53,108 nt of DNA from an uncultured Alkalilimnicola sp. (GCA_937951875.1 CALGAN010000025.1:1-53108), one strand, 5' to 3'; counted from the stretch's first letter, positions 16,887 through 25,800 are shown. The notes: generated by a model not told the origin, from the letters alone. Made by a program: numbers and translations.

Positions 16887-18479
16887 ATGCTGAGAAAGAT
16901 CCGTAAGAGCTTTCTGCCGGACGAGCCGCTGCGCCACCCCGATCACCACCGTCCGGTCACGCGGCGGCAGTTCATCGCCCAGGGGTTCATGGCCGGCGCC
17001 GGCGTGGTGCTGGGCGGCTCGCTCTTCAGCCTGTTCACCAACCCCCGCGCCGCCTACGCCGCACTCTCCTCCGATCTGGAGGAGCTCAAGCGCCGCTGCG
17101 GCATCGCCACCCAGGGCGCGGGCAAGATCCCGTTCATCTGCTTCGATCTGGCCGGCGGCGCCAACATCGCCGGCTCCAACGTGCTGGTGGGCGGTCCCGG
17201 CGGCCAGCTGGACTTCCTGCCCACCGCCGCCTACCGCAAGCTCGGCCTGCCCGGCGACATGGTGCCGGCGGTGGCCGGCGGCGGTTTCAACGACCACGTC
17301 GATACCATCCTGGGGCTGGCTTTCCACACCGACAGCGGCTTCCTGCGCGGCATCATGAACCGGATCTCGCCGGCCACCGCCGCCAACATCAACGGCTGCC
17401 TAATCCCGGCCCGCTCCGAGAACGACACCGGCAACAACCCGCACAACCCGATGTACGGCATCTGGCGCGCCGGCGCCGACGGCGAGCTGCTGACCCTGAT
17501 CGGCTCGGTCAGCTCCGATTCCGGCGGCAACTCGGCGGCGCCGGCGCACCTGATCGACCCGAGCGTGCGACCGACCAAGGTCGACCGGCCCACCGACGTC
17601 ACCGGTTTGGTCGACACCGGCAAGCTGGTGGGCGTGCTCGACCAGCGGGACGCGGTGGCGGTGATGGAGTCGATGCAGCGCATCAGCGACAAGAAGCTGG
17701 CCAAGGTGGATACCCGCGTGGCGCAGGACGCGGCCATCAAGGAGCTGGTGCGCTGCGGCTACGTCAAGAGCGCCGATCTGGTCGACCGCTACGGCGATCC
17801 GTCCACGCTCAATCCGGCGCTGGATCCGCTCATCGTCGGCCCCAGCGGCATCTTCAGCCAGGACGAGTTCAACCGCGACGCCGAGTTCCGCAAGACCGCC
17901 TCGGTGATGAAGCTGGTGCTCAACGGCTTCGCCGGCGCCGGCACCATCACCATGGGCGGCTTCGACTACCACACCGGCGAGCGCGCCACCGGCGAGCTGC
18001 GCGACTACCGCGCCGGCCAGTGCATGGGCGCTTGCCTGGAGTACGCGGCGCGGCTGGGCGTGCCGCTGATGCTGTATGTGTTCAGCGACGGCTCGGTGAA
18101 CAGCAACGGCGCGGTGGACGACTCGGTCAACGGCCGCGGCAAGCTGGTGTGGACCGGCGACGATCAGGGCACCGCCGCCTCGTTCTTCCTGGTCTACAAC
18201 CCCGGCGGGCGGCCGCAGCTGGTCGGCGGCAGCGCCGACGCCCAGGCACGCCGCCAGCAGCTGGGCTATTTCCGCCCCAGCGGCGACGTCGAGACCACCT
18301 CCAGCCCGGCTGCCAGCAACGTCAACCTGCTGGTGGATCTGGTGGTGCTCAATTACATGGCGCTGCACGGCGAGCAGGGGCTGTTCGCCCAGCGCTTCCC
18401 CAACCAGGGGCTGGGCGGGGTGAGCGCGCGCGACCAGCTGATCGCCTTCGAGCCCATCGTCAACGGTCGGATCGGCTGA
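16887..18479 (+). CDS. Tat-exported DUF1501-like protein
   Basis: 530 residues. A twin-arginine signal (TRRQFIAQGFMAGAGVVLGG) sits at about residues 29-48, so the protein should be exported folded, possibly with a cofactor or metal. The mature part is sulfatase/alkaline-phosphatase-like in the way DUF1501 proteins are, with GGFDYHTGERATGELRDYRA corresponding to the GGWDTH motif and VPLMLYVFSDGSV to the later core strand. DUF1501 proteins usually sit beside cytochrome proteins in planctomycete gene pairs, as here, 23 bases after the dihaem LamG gene. Catalytic activity is unknown for the family. The start has AGAGGA upstream. Confidence 0.82.
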   Translation: MLRKIRKSFLPDEPLRHPDHHRPVTRRQFIAQGFMAGAGVVLGGSLFSLFTNPRAAYAALSSDLEELKRRCGIATQGAGKIPFICFDLAGGANIAGSNVLVGGPGGQLDFLPTAAYRKLGLPGDMVPAVAGGGFNDHVDTILGLAFHTDSGFLRGIMNRISPATAANINGCLIPARSENDTGNNPHNPMYGIWRAGADGELLTLIGSVSSDSGGNSAAPAHLIDPSVRPTKVDRPTDVTGLVDTGKLVGVLDQRDAVAVMESMQRISDKKLAKVDTRVAQDAAIKELVRCGYVKSADLVDRYGDPSTLNPALDPLIVGPSGIFSQDEFNRDAEFRKTASVMKLVLNGFAGAGTITMGGFDYHTGERATGELRDYRAGQCMGACLEYAARLGVPLMLYVFSDGSVNSNGAVDDSVNGRGKLVWTGDDQGTAASFFLVYNPGGRPQLVGGSADAQARRQQLGYFRPSGDVETTSSPAASNVNLLVDLVVLNYMALHGEQGLFAQRFPNQGLGGVSARDQLIAFEPIVNGRIG

Positions 18480-18569
18480 GGGGATGGCGGTAAAATTTCA
18501 CGATCTTTTGTTCGTGTAGTTCACAATTTTGTTACGCTCTTGACCAGCAATCGGAAGAAGATGCGGCGT

Positions 18570-18592
18570 GGCGGCCGACAGTCTCGGCCGCC
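18570..18592 (+). promoter_or_regulatory. GC-rich hairpin between the Tat gene and the GGDEF/EAL gene
   Basis: GGCGGCCGA and TCGGCCGCC pair perfectly around a five-base loop, 73 bases upstream of the GTG at 18665. No U-run follows, so it is at best a weak terminator of the cytochrome operon. The 185-base gap (18480-18664) also has an AT-rich stretch at 18490-18540 that may hold a promoter. No riboswitch consensus was recognised. Confidence 0.4.
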
Positions 18593-18664
18593 GTCATAAA
18601 CCGTAAGCTAACGATTCGATCCGGGAGCGTGCGCCGTGTTTAGAGACGATGCCGTCGCACTCTG

Positions 18665-21448
18665 GTGGCCCGGATCGCGAGCCGGGAATTCCACTTGATT
18701 CTTGAGCGCAGGCGGTTCCGCCACATCATCGCCATCGGCATCGTCGCCTGCCTTGGACTGGTCGGGCTAGCCTACGGCATCTACAAGCGCTTCCAGGCGG
18801 TGCTGATCGATCAAGCCCAGCAGCAGCTGCTGCTGATGGCGCGCAATGCCGCCAAGGACATCGACGGTTTTCTGCTGGAGCGGATCGAGTCGCTCCAGCT
18901 GCTGCTCGGCCATCCGCTGGCGCTGCGCGATTTCACCAATGCCGCGGCGCCCGGTCAGGAGGAGAGCGCGTTCGGCGAGTCGCTGGCGCAGCTGATGCGG
19001 GTGCATCGCGATTCGGTGCGGCTGGTCGAGGTCTACGATGCCGACGGGCGGCCGCTGCAACGCTATCCCCACGGCGGTTTCGAGGCACCCGCCGCCGAGC
19101 GCGAGGCGCTGCTGGCGGAGGCCGCGTCGCTGGGGCGGCCGGTGGTCGCCGATGCCCTCGTCGAGATCGAAGGCCAGCGTTTCATCGCCATCGCCGTGCC
19201 GGTATTCGATACGCTGTCGCAGCGCCAGCGGCCGATGGGCATGGCCTACATGCTGATCGACCTGTACGGGGTGCTGCAGCGCTACATCCAGCCCCTGCGT
19301 CCCTACGGCTCCGGCTACGCCTGGCTGCTCGACGCCGAGAGCCGGGTGATATGGCACCCCGATCCGGACTCGATCGGCCGGCTGGTAAGCGAGGCCGCCC
19401 CGCGGTTGGCGCCGCACGCCGACCTCAAGCCCCTGACCGAGGCGGTGGCGCACATGCGGCTGCGGCCGGACGGGGCCGGTTCCAACCAGTTCAGCACCTG
19501 GCGCAGCGACCGCCAGCACACCATCGTCAAGCTGATGGGGTTCGCGCGGATCGGCGTGCAGCGCGACGGCCTGACGGTGGCGGTGACCGCCGACTACGAC
19601 GACGTCATTAGCCCCGTGGCGCACTTCGCGCAGCTGGTGGCGTTGCTGTCGGTGGCGATCGTGCTGGTCATGGCGGCCGGCGGCGCGGTGCTGCTGGGCG
19701 TCGAGCGGCGCGCGCAGCGTCAGCTCCGCGAGCACCTGCTGCGCGCCGAGCAGGCGGCCGAGCAGGTGCGGCTGGCCGACCGTATGTTCGAGAGTGCGGC
19801 CGACGCGGTGTTCATCTGCGACACCAAGGGCCGGCTGCTACGGGTCAATCCGGCTTTCGTCGAGCTCACCGGCTATCAGGCCGGCGATCTGCTCGGGCCC
19901 GACAGCCCGCTGACCTATGCCGAGGCCGATTCGCTGACGGCGTTCTACCACCGGCTGCGCGTGGCGCTGCAGCGGGAAGGGCACTGGCGCGGCGAGGTGC
20001 GGGGCGTGCGCCGCAACGGCGAGGTCTTCCCGGGCTGGCTCAGCTTGACCGCGGTCGCCGACGCCCAGGGCCGGCTCAGCCACTGCATCGGCTTCCTGTC
20101 CGACTTGAGCCGGCAGCGGCAGCTGGAGGACGTGGTCCACCGGTTGTCGCACTACGACCCGATCACCGGCCTGCCGAACCGCGCGCTGCTGCGCGAGCAC
20201 CTGGAGCACGAGCTGCAGCAGGCGCAGCGCAACGGCACCCGCCTGGCGCTGCTGTACATCGACCTGGACCGCTTCAAGCTGGTCAACGAAACCTTAGGGC
20301 GCGAGCTCGGCGACGCCATCCTGCGGCAGGTAAGCCGGCGGCTGGCCCATCTGCAGGAGCCCGGCGCGGTGCTGACCCAGCCCGGCGGCGACCAGTTCGT
20401 GCTGCTGCTGCCGGATCTACGCGACACCGAGCGGGTGGCAGTGGTGGCGGCCGAGGTCCAGCGGCTGCTCGAAGAGCCGGTGGTGCTGGAGGGCTATCGG
20501 ATCAGCGTCAGCGCCAGCATCGGCATCAGCATCTACCCCGACGACGCCGATGGGCCCGAGCTGCTGCTGCAGCACGCCGAAGCGGCCACCTACCACGCCA
20601 AGTCGGCCGGCGGCGCCTCCTACCGCTTCTTCACCGAGGACATCAACGCCCGCGCCATGTACCGCCTGCGGCTGACCCAGGCCCTGCACGAGGCGCTCAC
20701 GCGCGGCGAGCTGAGCCTGGTCTACCAGCCGCAGTTGGCGCTGCGCAGCGGCGAGGTGCGCGGCGTCGAGGCACTGCTGCGCTGGCAGCATCCGACGCTA
20801 GGGCCGGTGTCGCCGGCGGAGTTCATTCCGCTGGCCGAGGAGACCGGCCTGATCGTGCCGATCGGGGCCTGGGTGATCCAGGAGGCCTGCCGCCAGGCCA
20901 AGCGCTGGCAGGACGCCGGCTGGCCGCTGCGGGTGGGGGTGAATCTGTCGCTGCGCCAGTTCCAGAGCGGCGACCTGCTGGAGGTGGTGGAGAAGGCGCT
21001 GCGCGCGAACGGCCTGGAGCCGCGCTCGCTGGAGCTGGAGATCACCGAGAGCCTGGCGATGGCCGATCCGACCGCCATCACCGCCACGCTGAGCGCGCTG
21101 CGCGAGCTGGGCGTGCAGCTGGCGCTGGACGATTTCGGCACCGGCTACTCCTCGCTGGCCTATCTGCGGCGCCTGCCGCTGGACCGGCTCAAGATCGACC
21201 GCTCCTTTACCCACGACATGGAGAGCACGCGGGACGGCAAGGTGCTGACCGGCACCATCATCTCCATGGCGCACGCCCTGGGCCTGACGGTGATCGCCGA
21301 GGGTGTGGAAACGGCCGGCCAGCAGGCGCTGCTGGCCCAGCTCGACTGCGACGAGATCCAGGGTTACCACCTGGGCCGGCCGATGCCGGCCGTGGAGCTC
21401 GAGGACTGGCTCCGCGCCAGGGCCCGCGCGGCAGCGCTGCTGGCGTAG
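18665..21448 (+). CDS. Membrane sensor protein with PAS, degenerate GGDEF and intact EAL domains
   Basis: 927 residues from a GTG. Membrane helix 1 is at about 20-42 and helix 2 at about 318-343, enclosing a roughly 270-residue periplasmic sensor of dCache type. A PAS domain follows (about 370-480), then GGDEF (about 490-650) and EAL (about 660-915). The diguanylate cyclase signature reads GGDQF at 574-578, and the upstream metal region reads NETLGRELGD instead of NDxxGHxxGD, so cyclase activity is doubtful. The EAL half keeps EALLRW, NLSLRQF, ITES, DDFGTGYSSL and EGVET, so it should hydrolyse c-di-GMP, with GGDEF perhaps a GTP-sensing regulatory domain. It adjoins the envelope locus but is transcribed separately. 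The start is uncertain because no strong ribosome-binding site is seen. Confidence 0.93.
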   Translation: MARIASREFHLILERRRFRHIIAIGIVACLGLVGLAYGIYKRFQAVLIDQAQQQLLLMARNAAKDIDGFLLERIESLQLLLGHPLALRDFTNAAAPGQEESAFGESLAQLMRVHRDSVRLVEVYDADGRPLQRYPHGGFEAPAAEREALLAEAASLGRPVVADALVEIEGQRFIAIAVPVFDTLSQRQRPMGMAYMLIDLYGVLQRYIQPLRPYGSGYAWLLDAESRVIWHPDPDSIGRLVSEAAPRLAPHADLKPLTEAVAHMRLRPDGAGSNQFSTWRSDRQHTIVKLMGFARIGVQRDGLTVAVTADYDDVISPVAHFAQLVALLSVAIVLVMAAGGAVLLGVERRAQRQLREHLLRAEQAAEQVRLADRMFESAADAVFICDTKGRLLRVNPAFVELTGYQAGDLLGPDSPLTYAEADSLTAFYHRLRVALQREGHWRGEVRGVRRNGEVFPGWLSLTAVADAQGRLSHCIGFLSDLSRQRQLEDVVHRLSHYDPITGLPNRALLREHLEHELQQAQRNGTRLALLYIDLDRFKLVNETLGRELGDAILRQVSRRLAHLQEPGAVLTQPGGDQFVLLLPDLRDTERVAVVAAEVQRLLEEPVVLEGYRISVSASIGISIYPDDADGPELLLQHAEAATYHAKSAGGASYRFFTEDINARAMYRLRLTQALHEALTRGELSLVYQPQLALRSGEVRGVEALLRWQHPTLGPVSPAEFIPLAEETGLIVPIGAWVIQEACRQAKRWQDAGWPLRVGVNLSLRQFQSGDLLEVVEKALRANGLEPRSLELEITESLAMADPTAITATLSALRELGVQLALDDFGTGYSSLAYLRRLPLDRLKIDRSFTHDMESTRDGKVLTGTIISMAHALGLTVIAEGVETAGQQALLAQLDCDEIQGYHLGRPMPAVELEDWLRARARAAALLA

Positions 21449-21457
21449 CGGCCCCGG

Positions 21458-22672
21458 TTACGGCCGCCAGACCAGATGCAGGCGCTGGCGCCAGGCCTCG
21501 GTCAATGCCGCTTGCACTTCGGTCGGCGTCACGGCCGCCACCTGCGCGAGCCGCTCCTCCAGGTCCGGATGGCGGCCCAGGTAGAAGTGCTCGCGCGCCA
21601 GGCGCTCCATGTAGTGCTCCAGGGTGTCCTGCTCCAGCGCCAACGCCGAGGCGATGTGGTCGCGGGCGTCAGCCATCTCCTCGGCGCTGGGGCCGTGGTC
21701 GAGCAGCAGCTCCAGGCACTGCTCGATGGCGTGCCGGCAGCGGTCATAGTCGCGGGGCCGGCAGGCGGTCTGGATGATCCACAGCCCGCAGTCGGAGAAG
21801 GTCTCCAGCGCCGAGCGGATGTCGTAAACCAGCCCCAGCCGTTCGCGCACCTCTTGGAATAGCCGCGAGGACACGCCGTCGCCCAGCAGATAGTTGCCGA
21901 TCGCCGCCGCCGGCAGGGTGCGCGCACCGGCCGCCGGCGCTGGCATCACCCACACCAGATGCGCCTGCTCGGTCTGCTGCCGCTCGCTGCGCTCGCCGCC
22001 CTGCAGGATGGGCGCCACCGTGGCCGGCCGCTTGCCGGCCGGCAGCCGCTCCAGCGGTGCGCAGCGGGCGACCAGGGCGTCGTGATCCACCGCGCCCACC
22101 GCCACCACCGCCAGCCGCTGGCCGGCCAGCAGCCCGCGGCGGTAGAGCTGCAGCGTCTCCACCGTGGCCGCCGACACGGTTTCCGCCGTGCCGAGAATGT
22201 CGCGCCCCAGCGGGTGGTCGCCGCAGGCCAGCTCCACCGCGCGGGTTTCCACCGCCTCGTCCGGCGCGTCGCTCTGGCCGGCCATCTCCTGCAGGATCAC
22301 ACCTTGCTCGGCTTCCAGATCGGCGGCCGAGAAGCGGGTGTCGGTGACCATGGTGATCAGCAGCTCGGTCAGCTCGCCCATGCGATTGCTCGGCACCCAG
22401 CCGTGCAGCGCGGTCAGCTCGCGGCCGGTGAAGGCATTGACCTGGCTGCCCCAGCGGTCGGTCATGCGGGCGATGGCGCGAGCGTCGTACGGACCGGCGC
22501 TCTTGAAGAACAAGTGCTCCAGCAGATGGGCGTAGCCCTGCTGCGAACGCTGCTCGTGGCGCGAGCCGTTCAACAGCCAAAGGCCGACCGCGACGCTGGC
22601 GGCGTGGGGCAGCGGGCGGCTGATGACGGTGCAGCCGTTGGTGAATACGGTGGTGCGGATCTGCTCGGTCAT
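21458..22672 (-). CDS. M16-family zinc metallopeptidase
   Basis: 404 residues without an obvious signal peptide. The inverted zinc motif HLLEH is at 49-53, with the distal glutamate in GVILQEM (Glu129), as in pitrilysin and mitochondrial processing peptidase-like proteins. The C-terminal half (about 180-400) is the second M16 domain, including LVYDIRSALETFSDCGLWII. Full-length M16 single-chain members of about 400-450 residues usually act as dimers and cleave small unstructured peptides. It is convergent with the GGDEF/EAL gene, with a nine-base gap between stops, and divergent from rluE. Confidence 0.93.
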   Translation of the reverse strand: MTEQIRTTVFTNGCTVISRPLPHAASVAVGLWLLNGSRHEQRSQQGYAHLLEHLFFKSAGPYDARAIARMTDRWGSQVNAFTGRELTALHGWVPSNRMGELTELLITMVTDTRFSAADLEAEQGVILQEMAGQSDAPDEAVETRAVELACGDHPLGRDILGTAETVSAATVETLQLYRRGLLAGQRLAVVAVGAVDHDALVARCAPLERLPAGKRPATVAPILQGGERSERQQTEQAHLVWVMPAPAAGARTLPAAAIGNYLLGDGVSSRLFQEVRERLGLVYDIRSALETFSDCGLWIIQTACRPRDYDRCRHAIEQCLELLLDHGPSAEEMADARDHIASALALEQDTLEHYMERLAREHFYLGRHPDLEERLAQVAAVTPTEVQAALTEAWRQRLHLVWRP

Positions 22673-22841
22673 GGCTCCTCGGCGGTTGGCGGGCCGCTCC
22701 GGGCGCCGCGGCGGCCTATTGTACGCGTCCGGCCGTTCAGCGCGACCTTATGGACTTGGAAGCCGTTCCGGCCTCGCGCATGATGTGCGCCTCGACCCGC
22801 GGCGGGCGGGGCGCAAGCACAGCGAGATCGATCGGAGAGCC

Positions 22842-23471
22842 ATGGCGCGGGTGATACTGCTGAACAAGCCCTATTTGGTGCTTTGCCAGTTCACGGACCG
22901 CGAGGGCCGGCTCACGCTGGCCGATTACCTGCCCGTGCCGGGCGTCTATCCGGCCGGCCGTCTCGATTACGACAGCGAAGGCCTGGTGGTGCTCACCGAC
23001 GACGGCGCCTTGCAGCACCGTATCAGCGATCCGCGCCATCACCTGGCCAAGACCTACTGGGTGCAAGTGGAAGGCGTTCCTACCCGCGAGGCGTTGCAGC
23101 GGCTGGCCGGCGGCGTCGATCTCAAGGACGGGCGCACCCGCCCCGCCCAGGTGCGGGTGATCGACGAGCCGGCGGTCTGGCCGCGGGTGCCGCCGATCCG
23201 CGAGCGCAAGTCCATTCCCACCTCTTGGCTGGAGCTGACCATCCGCGAAGGCCGCAACCGCCAGGTCCGGCGCATGACCGCCGCGGTGGGCTTCCCCACC
23301 TTGCGGCTGATCCGCGTCGCGGTCGGGCCGTGGCGCCTGGACGGGCTGCAGCCTGGCGAATGGCGCGAGGCGGACGCCGCGGCGCTTCCGCCGTCGCGCG
23401 GATCGCGCCCGCGTCAGGAAAAAACTTGGCGGCAAAATCGTGGTCGCAGCGGTAAAAAACCTGGTCCGTAA
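22842..23471 (+). CDS. rluE: 23S rRNA pseudouridine synthase RluE-like
   Basis: 209 residues from the ATG at 22842, with CGGAGAGC upstream. It lacks the N-terminal S4 domain of RsuA/RluB, as RluE does. The catalytic aspartate lies in GRLDYDSEGLVVLT, and the C-terminal motif REGRNRQVRRMTAAVGFPTL is typical of the RsuA/RluB/E/F group. E. coli RluE makes pseudouridine 2457 of 23S rRNA. The arginine/lysine-rich tail after residue 185 is probably disordered. It stands alone, divergent from the M16 gene. Confidence 0.93.
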   Translation: MARVILLNKPYLVLCQFTDREGRLTLADYLPVPGVYPAGRLDYDSEGLVVLTDDGALQHRISDPRHHLAKTYWVQVEGVPTREALQRLAGGVDLKDGRTRPAQVRVIDEPAVWPRVPPIRERKSIPTSWLELTIREGRNRQVRRMTAAVGFPTLRLIRVAVGPWRLDGLQPGEWREADAAALPPSRGSRPRQEKTWRQNRGRSGKKPGP

Positions 23472-23609
23472 CGGCGCGTAATTGGCAGGTTCTGATTCGG
23501 GGTTGCCGTGCGGCTTTCGGCGACAGGCCGCGGATTGCTCGCCGCGCGCATCGGCGCCATGCTTATCGCCATTACCAGTTGCGTTTCGCTATAACGCTCG
23601 GATGCGGCG

Positions 23610-23952
23610 ATGACGCGCGATTACACCCAGTTCCCGAACGATGACCACGGCGACGCTCTGTGGCGCATGTTCCGGAGCGGTGACGATCTGTCCAAGCCCC
23701 GGGAAATCGATTTCTCGGTGATATTTCCCAGCGAAGAAGCGGCGCTGAAGTTCGCGGTTCATCCGCTGCGTAACGGCCTGAAAGTGTCATTCTCGGAAGA
23801 CGAAGAGAACGACGAAATGCCCTGGCTGGTTCAGGCCCACCCGTTCATGCTGCCCACTTTACGAGAACATTACCGGTTTCGAGCACCTGCTCGGCAAGGA
23901 CGCGGCCAAGTCCGGCGGTAGAAACGACGGTTGGGGTTCGTTCGCCCAGGAT
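23610..23952 (+). pseudogene. RraB-like RNase E regulator, frameshifted
   Basis: The reading frame starts at 23610 and matches the RraB family well (DDHGDALWRMFRSGDDLSKP, IDFSVIFPSEEAALKFA, PWLVQAHPFMLPT) for about 83 codons. It then leaves register at the TTT at 23858-23860 and stops at a TAG at 23919. In the +1 frame the rest of the family is present: YENITGFEHLLGK, then the hallmark ending GGRNDGWGSF. Removing one T from 23858-23860 restores one continuous protein. In that frame no stop is met near the expected end; a CGA at 23953 stands where a TGA would be natural. This is either a recent pseudogene or a sequencing error. A TATAAC hexamer at 23590 could be its -10. RraB binds RNase E and modulates mRNA decay. 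Confidence 0.8.
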
Positions 23953-23976
23953 CGAGACCGGTCCGCCGCTGGTCGC

Positions 23977-24717
23977 TCAGGCGTACGCGGCCGCCAGGCC
24001 GCGCCGGGCGAGCGTGGCGAAACGGCTCAGCAGGCTGGCCGCTTCCGGCGTCACCCGCACCGCCGCCAGCAGCGCGGCGGCCTCCTCCTGGCGTTCGATT
24101 CGGCAGTGGATGTAGCCGCGCATCACGTCGGCCGAGAACTCGGGATGGAACTGCACGCCCCAGGCGCAGGCGCCGACGCGGAACGCCTGATGCGGCTCCT
24201 GGGCATTGCCGGCCAGCAGGGTGGCGCCGGGCGGCAGCTCCCGCACCGACTGGGAATGGACGAAGTGGGCGGGGAAGGTGGGCGGCGCCGCGGCGAACAG
24301 CGCATCGTCGGCCGCCGCGCGGGCGAGTTCCACGGGGTGGGTGCCGATCTCCAGGCCGTCCGGGCGATAGTCGACGCGCCCGCCCATAGCGTGGGCCAGC
24401 AGCTGATGGCCATAGCAGATGCCGAGCACGGGCACCTGTGCCGTCACGCAGTCCCGCAGCCAAGCGGCCAGCCGCTCGCTCCAAGGCTCGCGGTCCGTCA
24501 CCATCGCCGGCGAGCCGCTGACCACCACGCCCGCCAGCGACGTCGGCGGCGGCAGGGCGGTGGCCGCTTGCGCGTCGATGCGCAGATGGCTGTCCGGATC
24601 GCCCAGTCCCGCGGCGATCCAATCGTCGAATTCGCCCGCCGTGCGGCTGATCTGCGGATAGGTGCGGCCGGCCAGCGCGATCAGCAGCGGTTTGTTCGAG
24701 TCAGCGGACGAGCGCAT
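23977..24717 (-). CDS. Class I glutamine amidotransferase-like protein
   Basis: 246 residues, ATG at 24717 with AAGGAG upstream. The GATase1 triad is visible: nucleophile in VLGICYGHQLLAHA and the His-Glu pair in WGVQFHPEFSADVM. The region between carries the PAHFVHSQSVRELPPG segment of GuaA-type and stand-alone GATases. Stand-alone members include gamma-glutamyl peptidases and GMP-synthase-like proteins of unknown substrate. It is divergent from a LysR regulator with a 129-base gap, so it may be that regulator's target. The stop lies just beyond the damaged RraB-like gene. Confidence 0.92.
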   Translation of the reverse strand: MRSSADSNKPLLIALAGRTYPQISRTAGEFDDWIAAGLGDPDSHLRIDAQAATALPPPTSLAGVVVSGSPAMVTDREPWSERLAAWLRDCVTAQVPVLGICYGHQLLAHAMGGRVDYRPDGLEIGTHPVELARAAADDALFAAAPPTFPAHFVHSQSVRELPPGATLLAGNAQEPHQAFRVGACAWGVQFHPEFSADVMRGYIHCRIERQEEAAALLAAVRVTPEAASLLSRFATLARRGLAAAYA

Positions 24718-24846
24718 GGGTACTCCTTGCTGGAACGACGCGATCTATGGCCCTCGGCCCCCGTCCGCAAGCGCGATCGCCGGGCGAGCGGGTCGTCTTT
24801 GGATTGTGTTGCCGGGTAGCCGCTGCGACAATCCGACGTCAATGCA

Positions 24847-25800
24847 ATGGACTTGTTCCCCGTGCGCACAAATCGAATCTTTCCCCTGGTCAACGAGCTG
24901 GTGGTCTTCGTGCGGGTCGTGGAGTCGGGGAGCTTCTCCGAAGCCGCGCGCCAGCTGGGGATGACCCCATCGGCCGTGAGCCGGGCGATCGCCCGGCTGG
25001 AACGGGAGCTCAACACGCGGCTGCTGCAGCGGACCACGCGTAAGCTCCGGCTCAGCGACAGCGGCACGGAGGTCTACCGACACGGCCGGGACATGGTGCA
25101 GGCCATGAAGGCGGCGGTCGCCGTCTCGGGCTCGACCGACAGCGAACCGGCGGGCAAGCTGCGCATCACCGCGCCGCGCGCGCTGGGCCGTTTCCTCGTG
25201 CATCCGTACATCCCCGATTTCCTGGCCGCCTATCCCAAGGTCGACGTGGTGTTTCGCCTGGAGGACCGCGACGTCGACTTGATCGACGAGCAGGTCGATC
25301 TCGCCTTCCGGATCACCGACCAGCCGCCGCCGGGGCTGATGGGGCGGCGGCTGTTGCGCATCGAGCACATCGTCTGCGCCACGCCGGCCTATCTGGCCAG
25401 GCACGGCACGCCGGCCCATCCGCGCGACCTGAAGGCGCACAGCTGCATCGCCCTGAGCGACGAATTGGTGGATTCGCGCTGGCGTTTCAGCCGTGACGGC
25501 AAGACCGTCAGCGTCGATATTCGGGGCCGCTACACCATCAACCATGCCGCCGCCCGGCTGGACGCGGTGCTGAGCGGCCTGGGCATCGGCAGCGTGCCGT
25601 ATTTCATCGCCCGGGAGGCGGTGACCAGCGGCCAGGTGGTCCAAGTGCTGCCGGAGTGGACGTTCAAGACCAACTACTACGGGCAGGCATGGATTCTCTA
25701 CCCGCCGACCCGCCACCTGCCCAGCCGGATCCGCGCGTTCGTGGACTTCATCGCCGAGCGCCTCCGCAAGGACAAGCTGCTGGCCGCGGCGACGCGCTGA
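24847..25800 (+). CDS. LysR-family transcriptional regulator
   Basis: 317 residues. The winged helix-turn-helix is at about residues 17-76 (VVESGSFSEAARQLGMTPSA, then AVSRAIARLERELNTRLLQR), and the periplasmic-binding-protein-like effector domain covers about 105-310 (AGKLRITAPRALGRFLVHPY). The subfamily resembles the DsdC/GcvA-unlike group with short linker common in gammaproteobacteria. The ATG at 24847 has no strong ribosome-binding site; GTG or ATG alternatives downstream would only trim about 15 residues. It is divergent from the glutamine amidotransferase gene. The effector is unknown. Confidence 0.93.
   Translation: MDLFPVRTNRIFPLVNELVVFVRVVESGSFSEAARQLGMTPSAVSRAIARLERELNTRLLQRTTRKLRLSDSGTEVYRHGRDMVQAMKAAVAVSGSTDSEPAGKLRITAPRALGRFLVHPYIPDFLAAYPKVDVVFRLEDRDVDLIDEQVDLAFRITDQPPPGLMGRRLLRIEHIVCATPAYLARHGTPAHPRDLKAHSCIALSDELVDSRWRFSRDGKTVSVDIRGRYTINHAAARLDAVLSGLGIGSVPYFIAREAVTSGQVVQVLPEWTFKTNYYGQAWILYPPTRHLPSRIRAFVDFIAERLRKDKLLAAATR

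Noticed and set aside
18480..18664. c-di-GMP riboswitch upstream of the GGDEF/EAL gene
   Set aside because: The expected conserved GEMM core and paired helices were not found; only a simple hairpin is present.
24106..24819. Extension of the RraB-like frame through the glutamine amidotransferase region
   Set aside because: The +1 frame stays open antisense to an obvious enzyme gene, but no RraB-like sequence continues past about 23952; openness here reflects GC-rich codon use.
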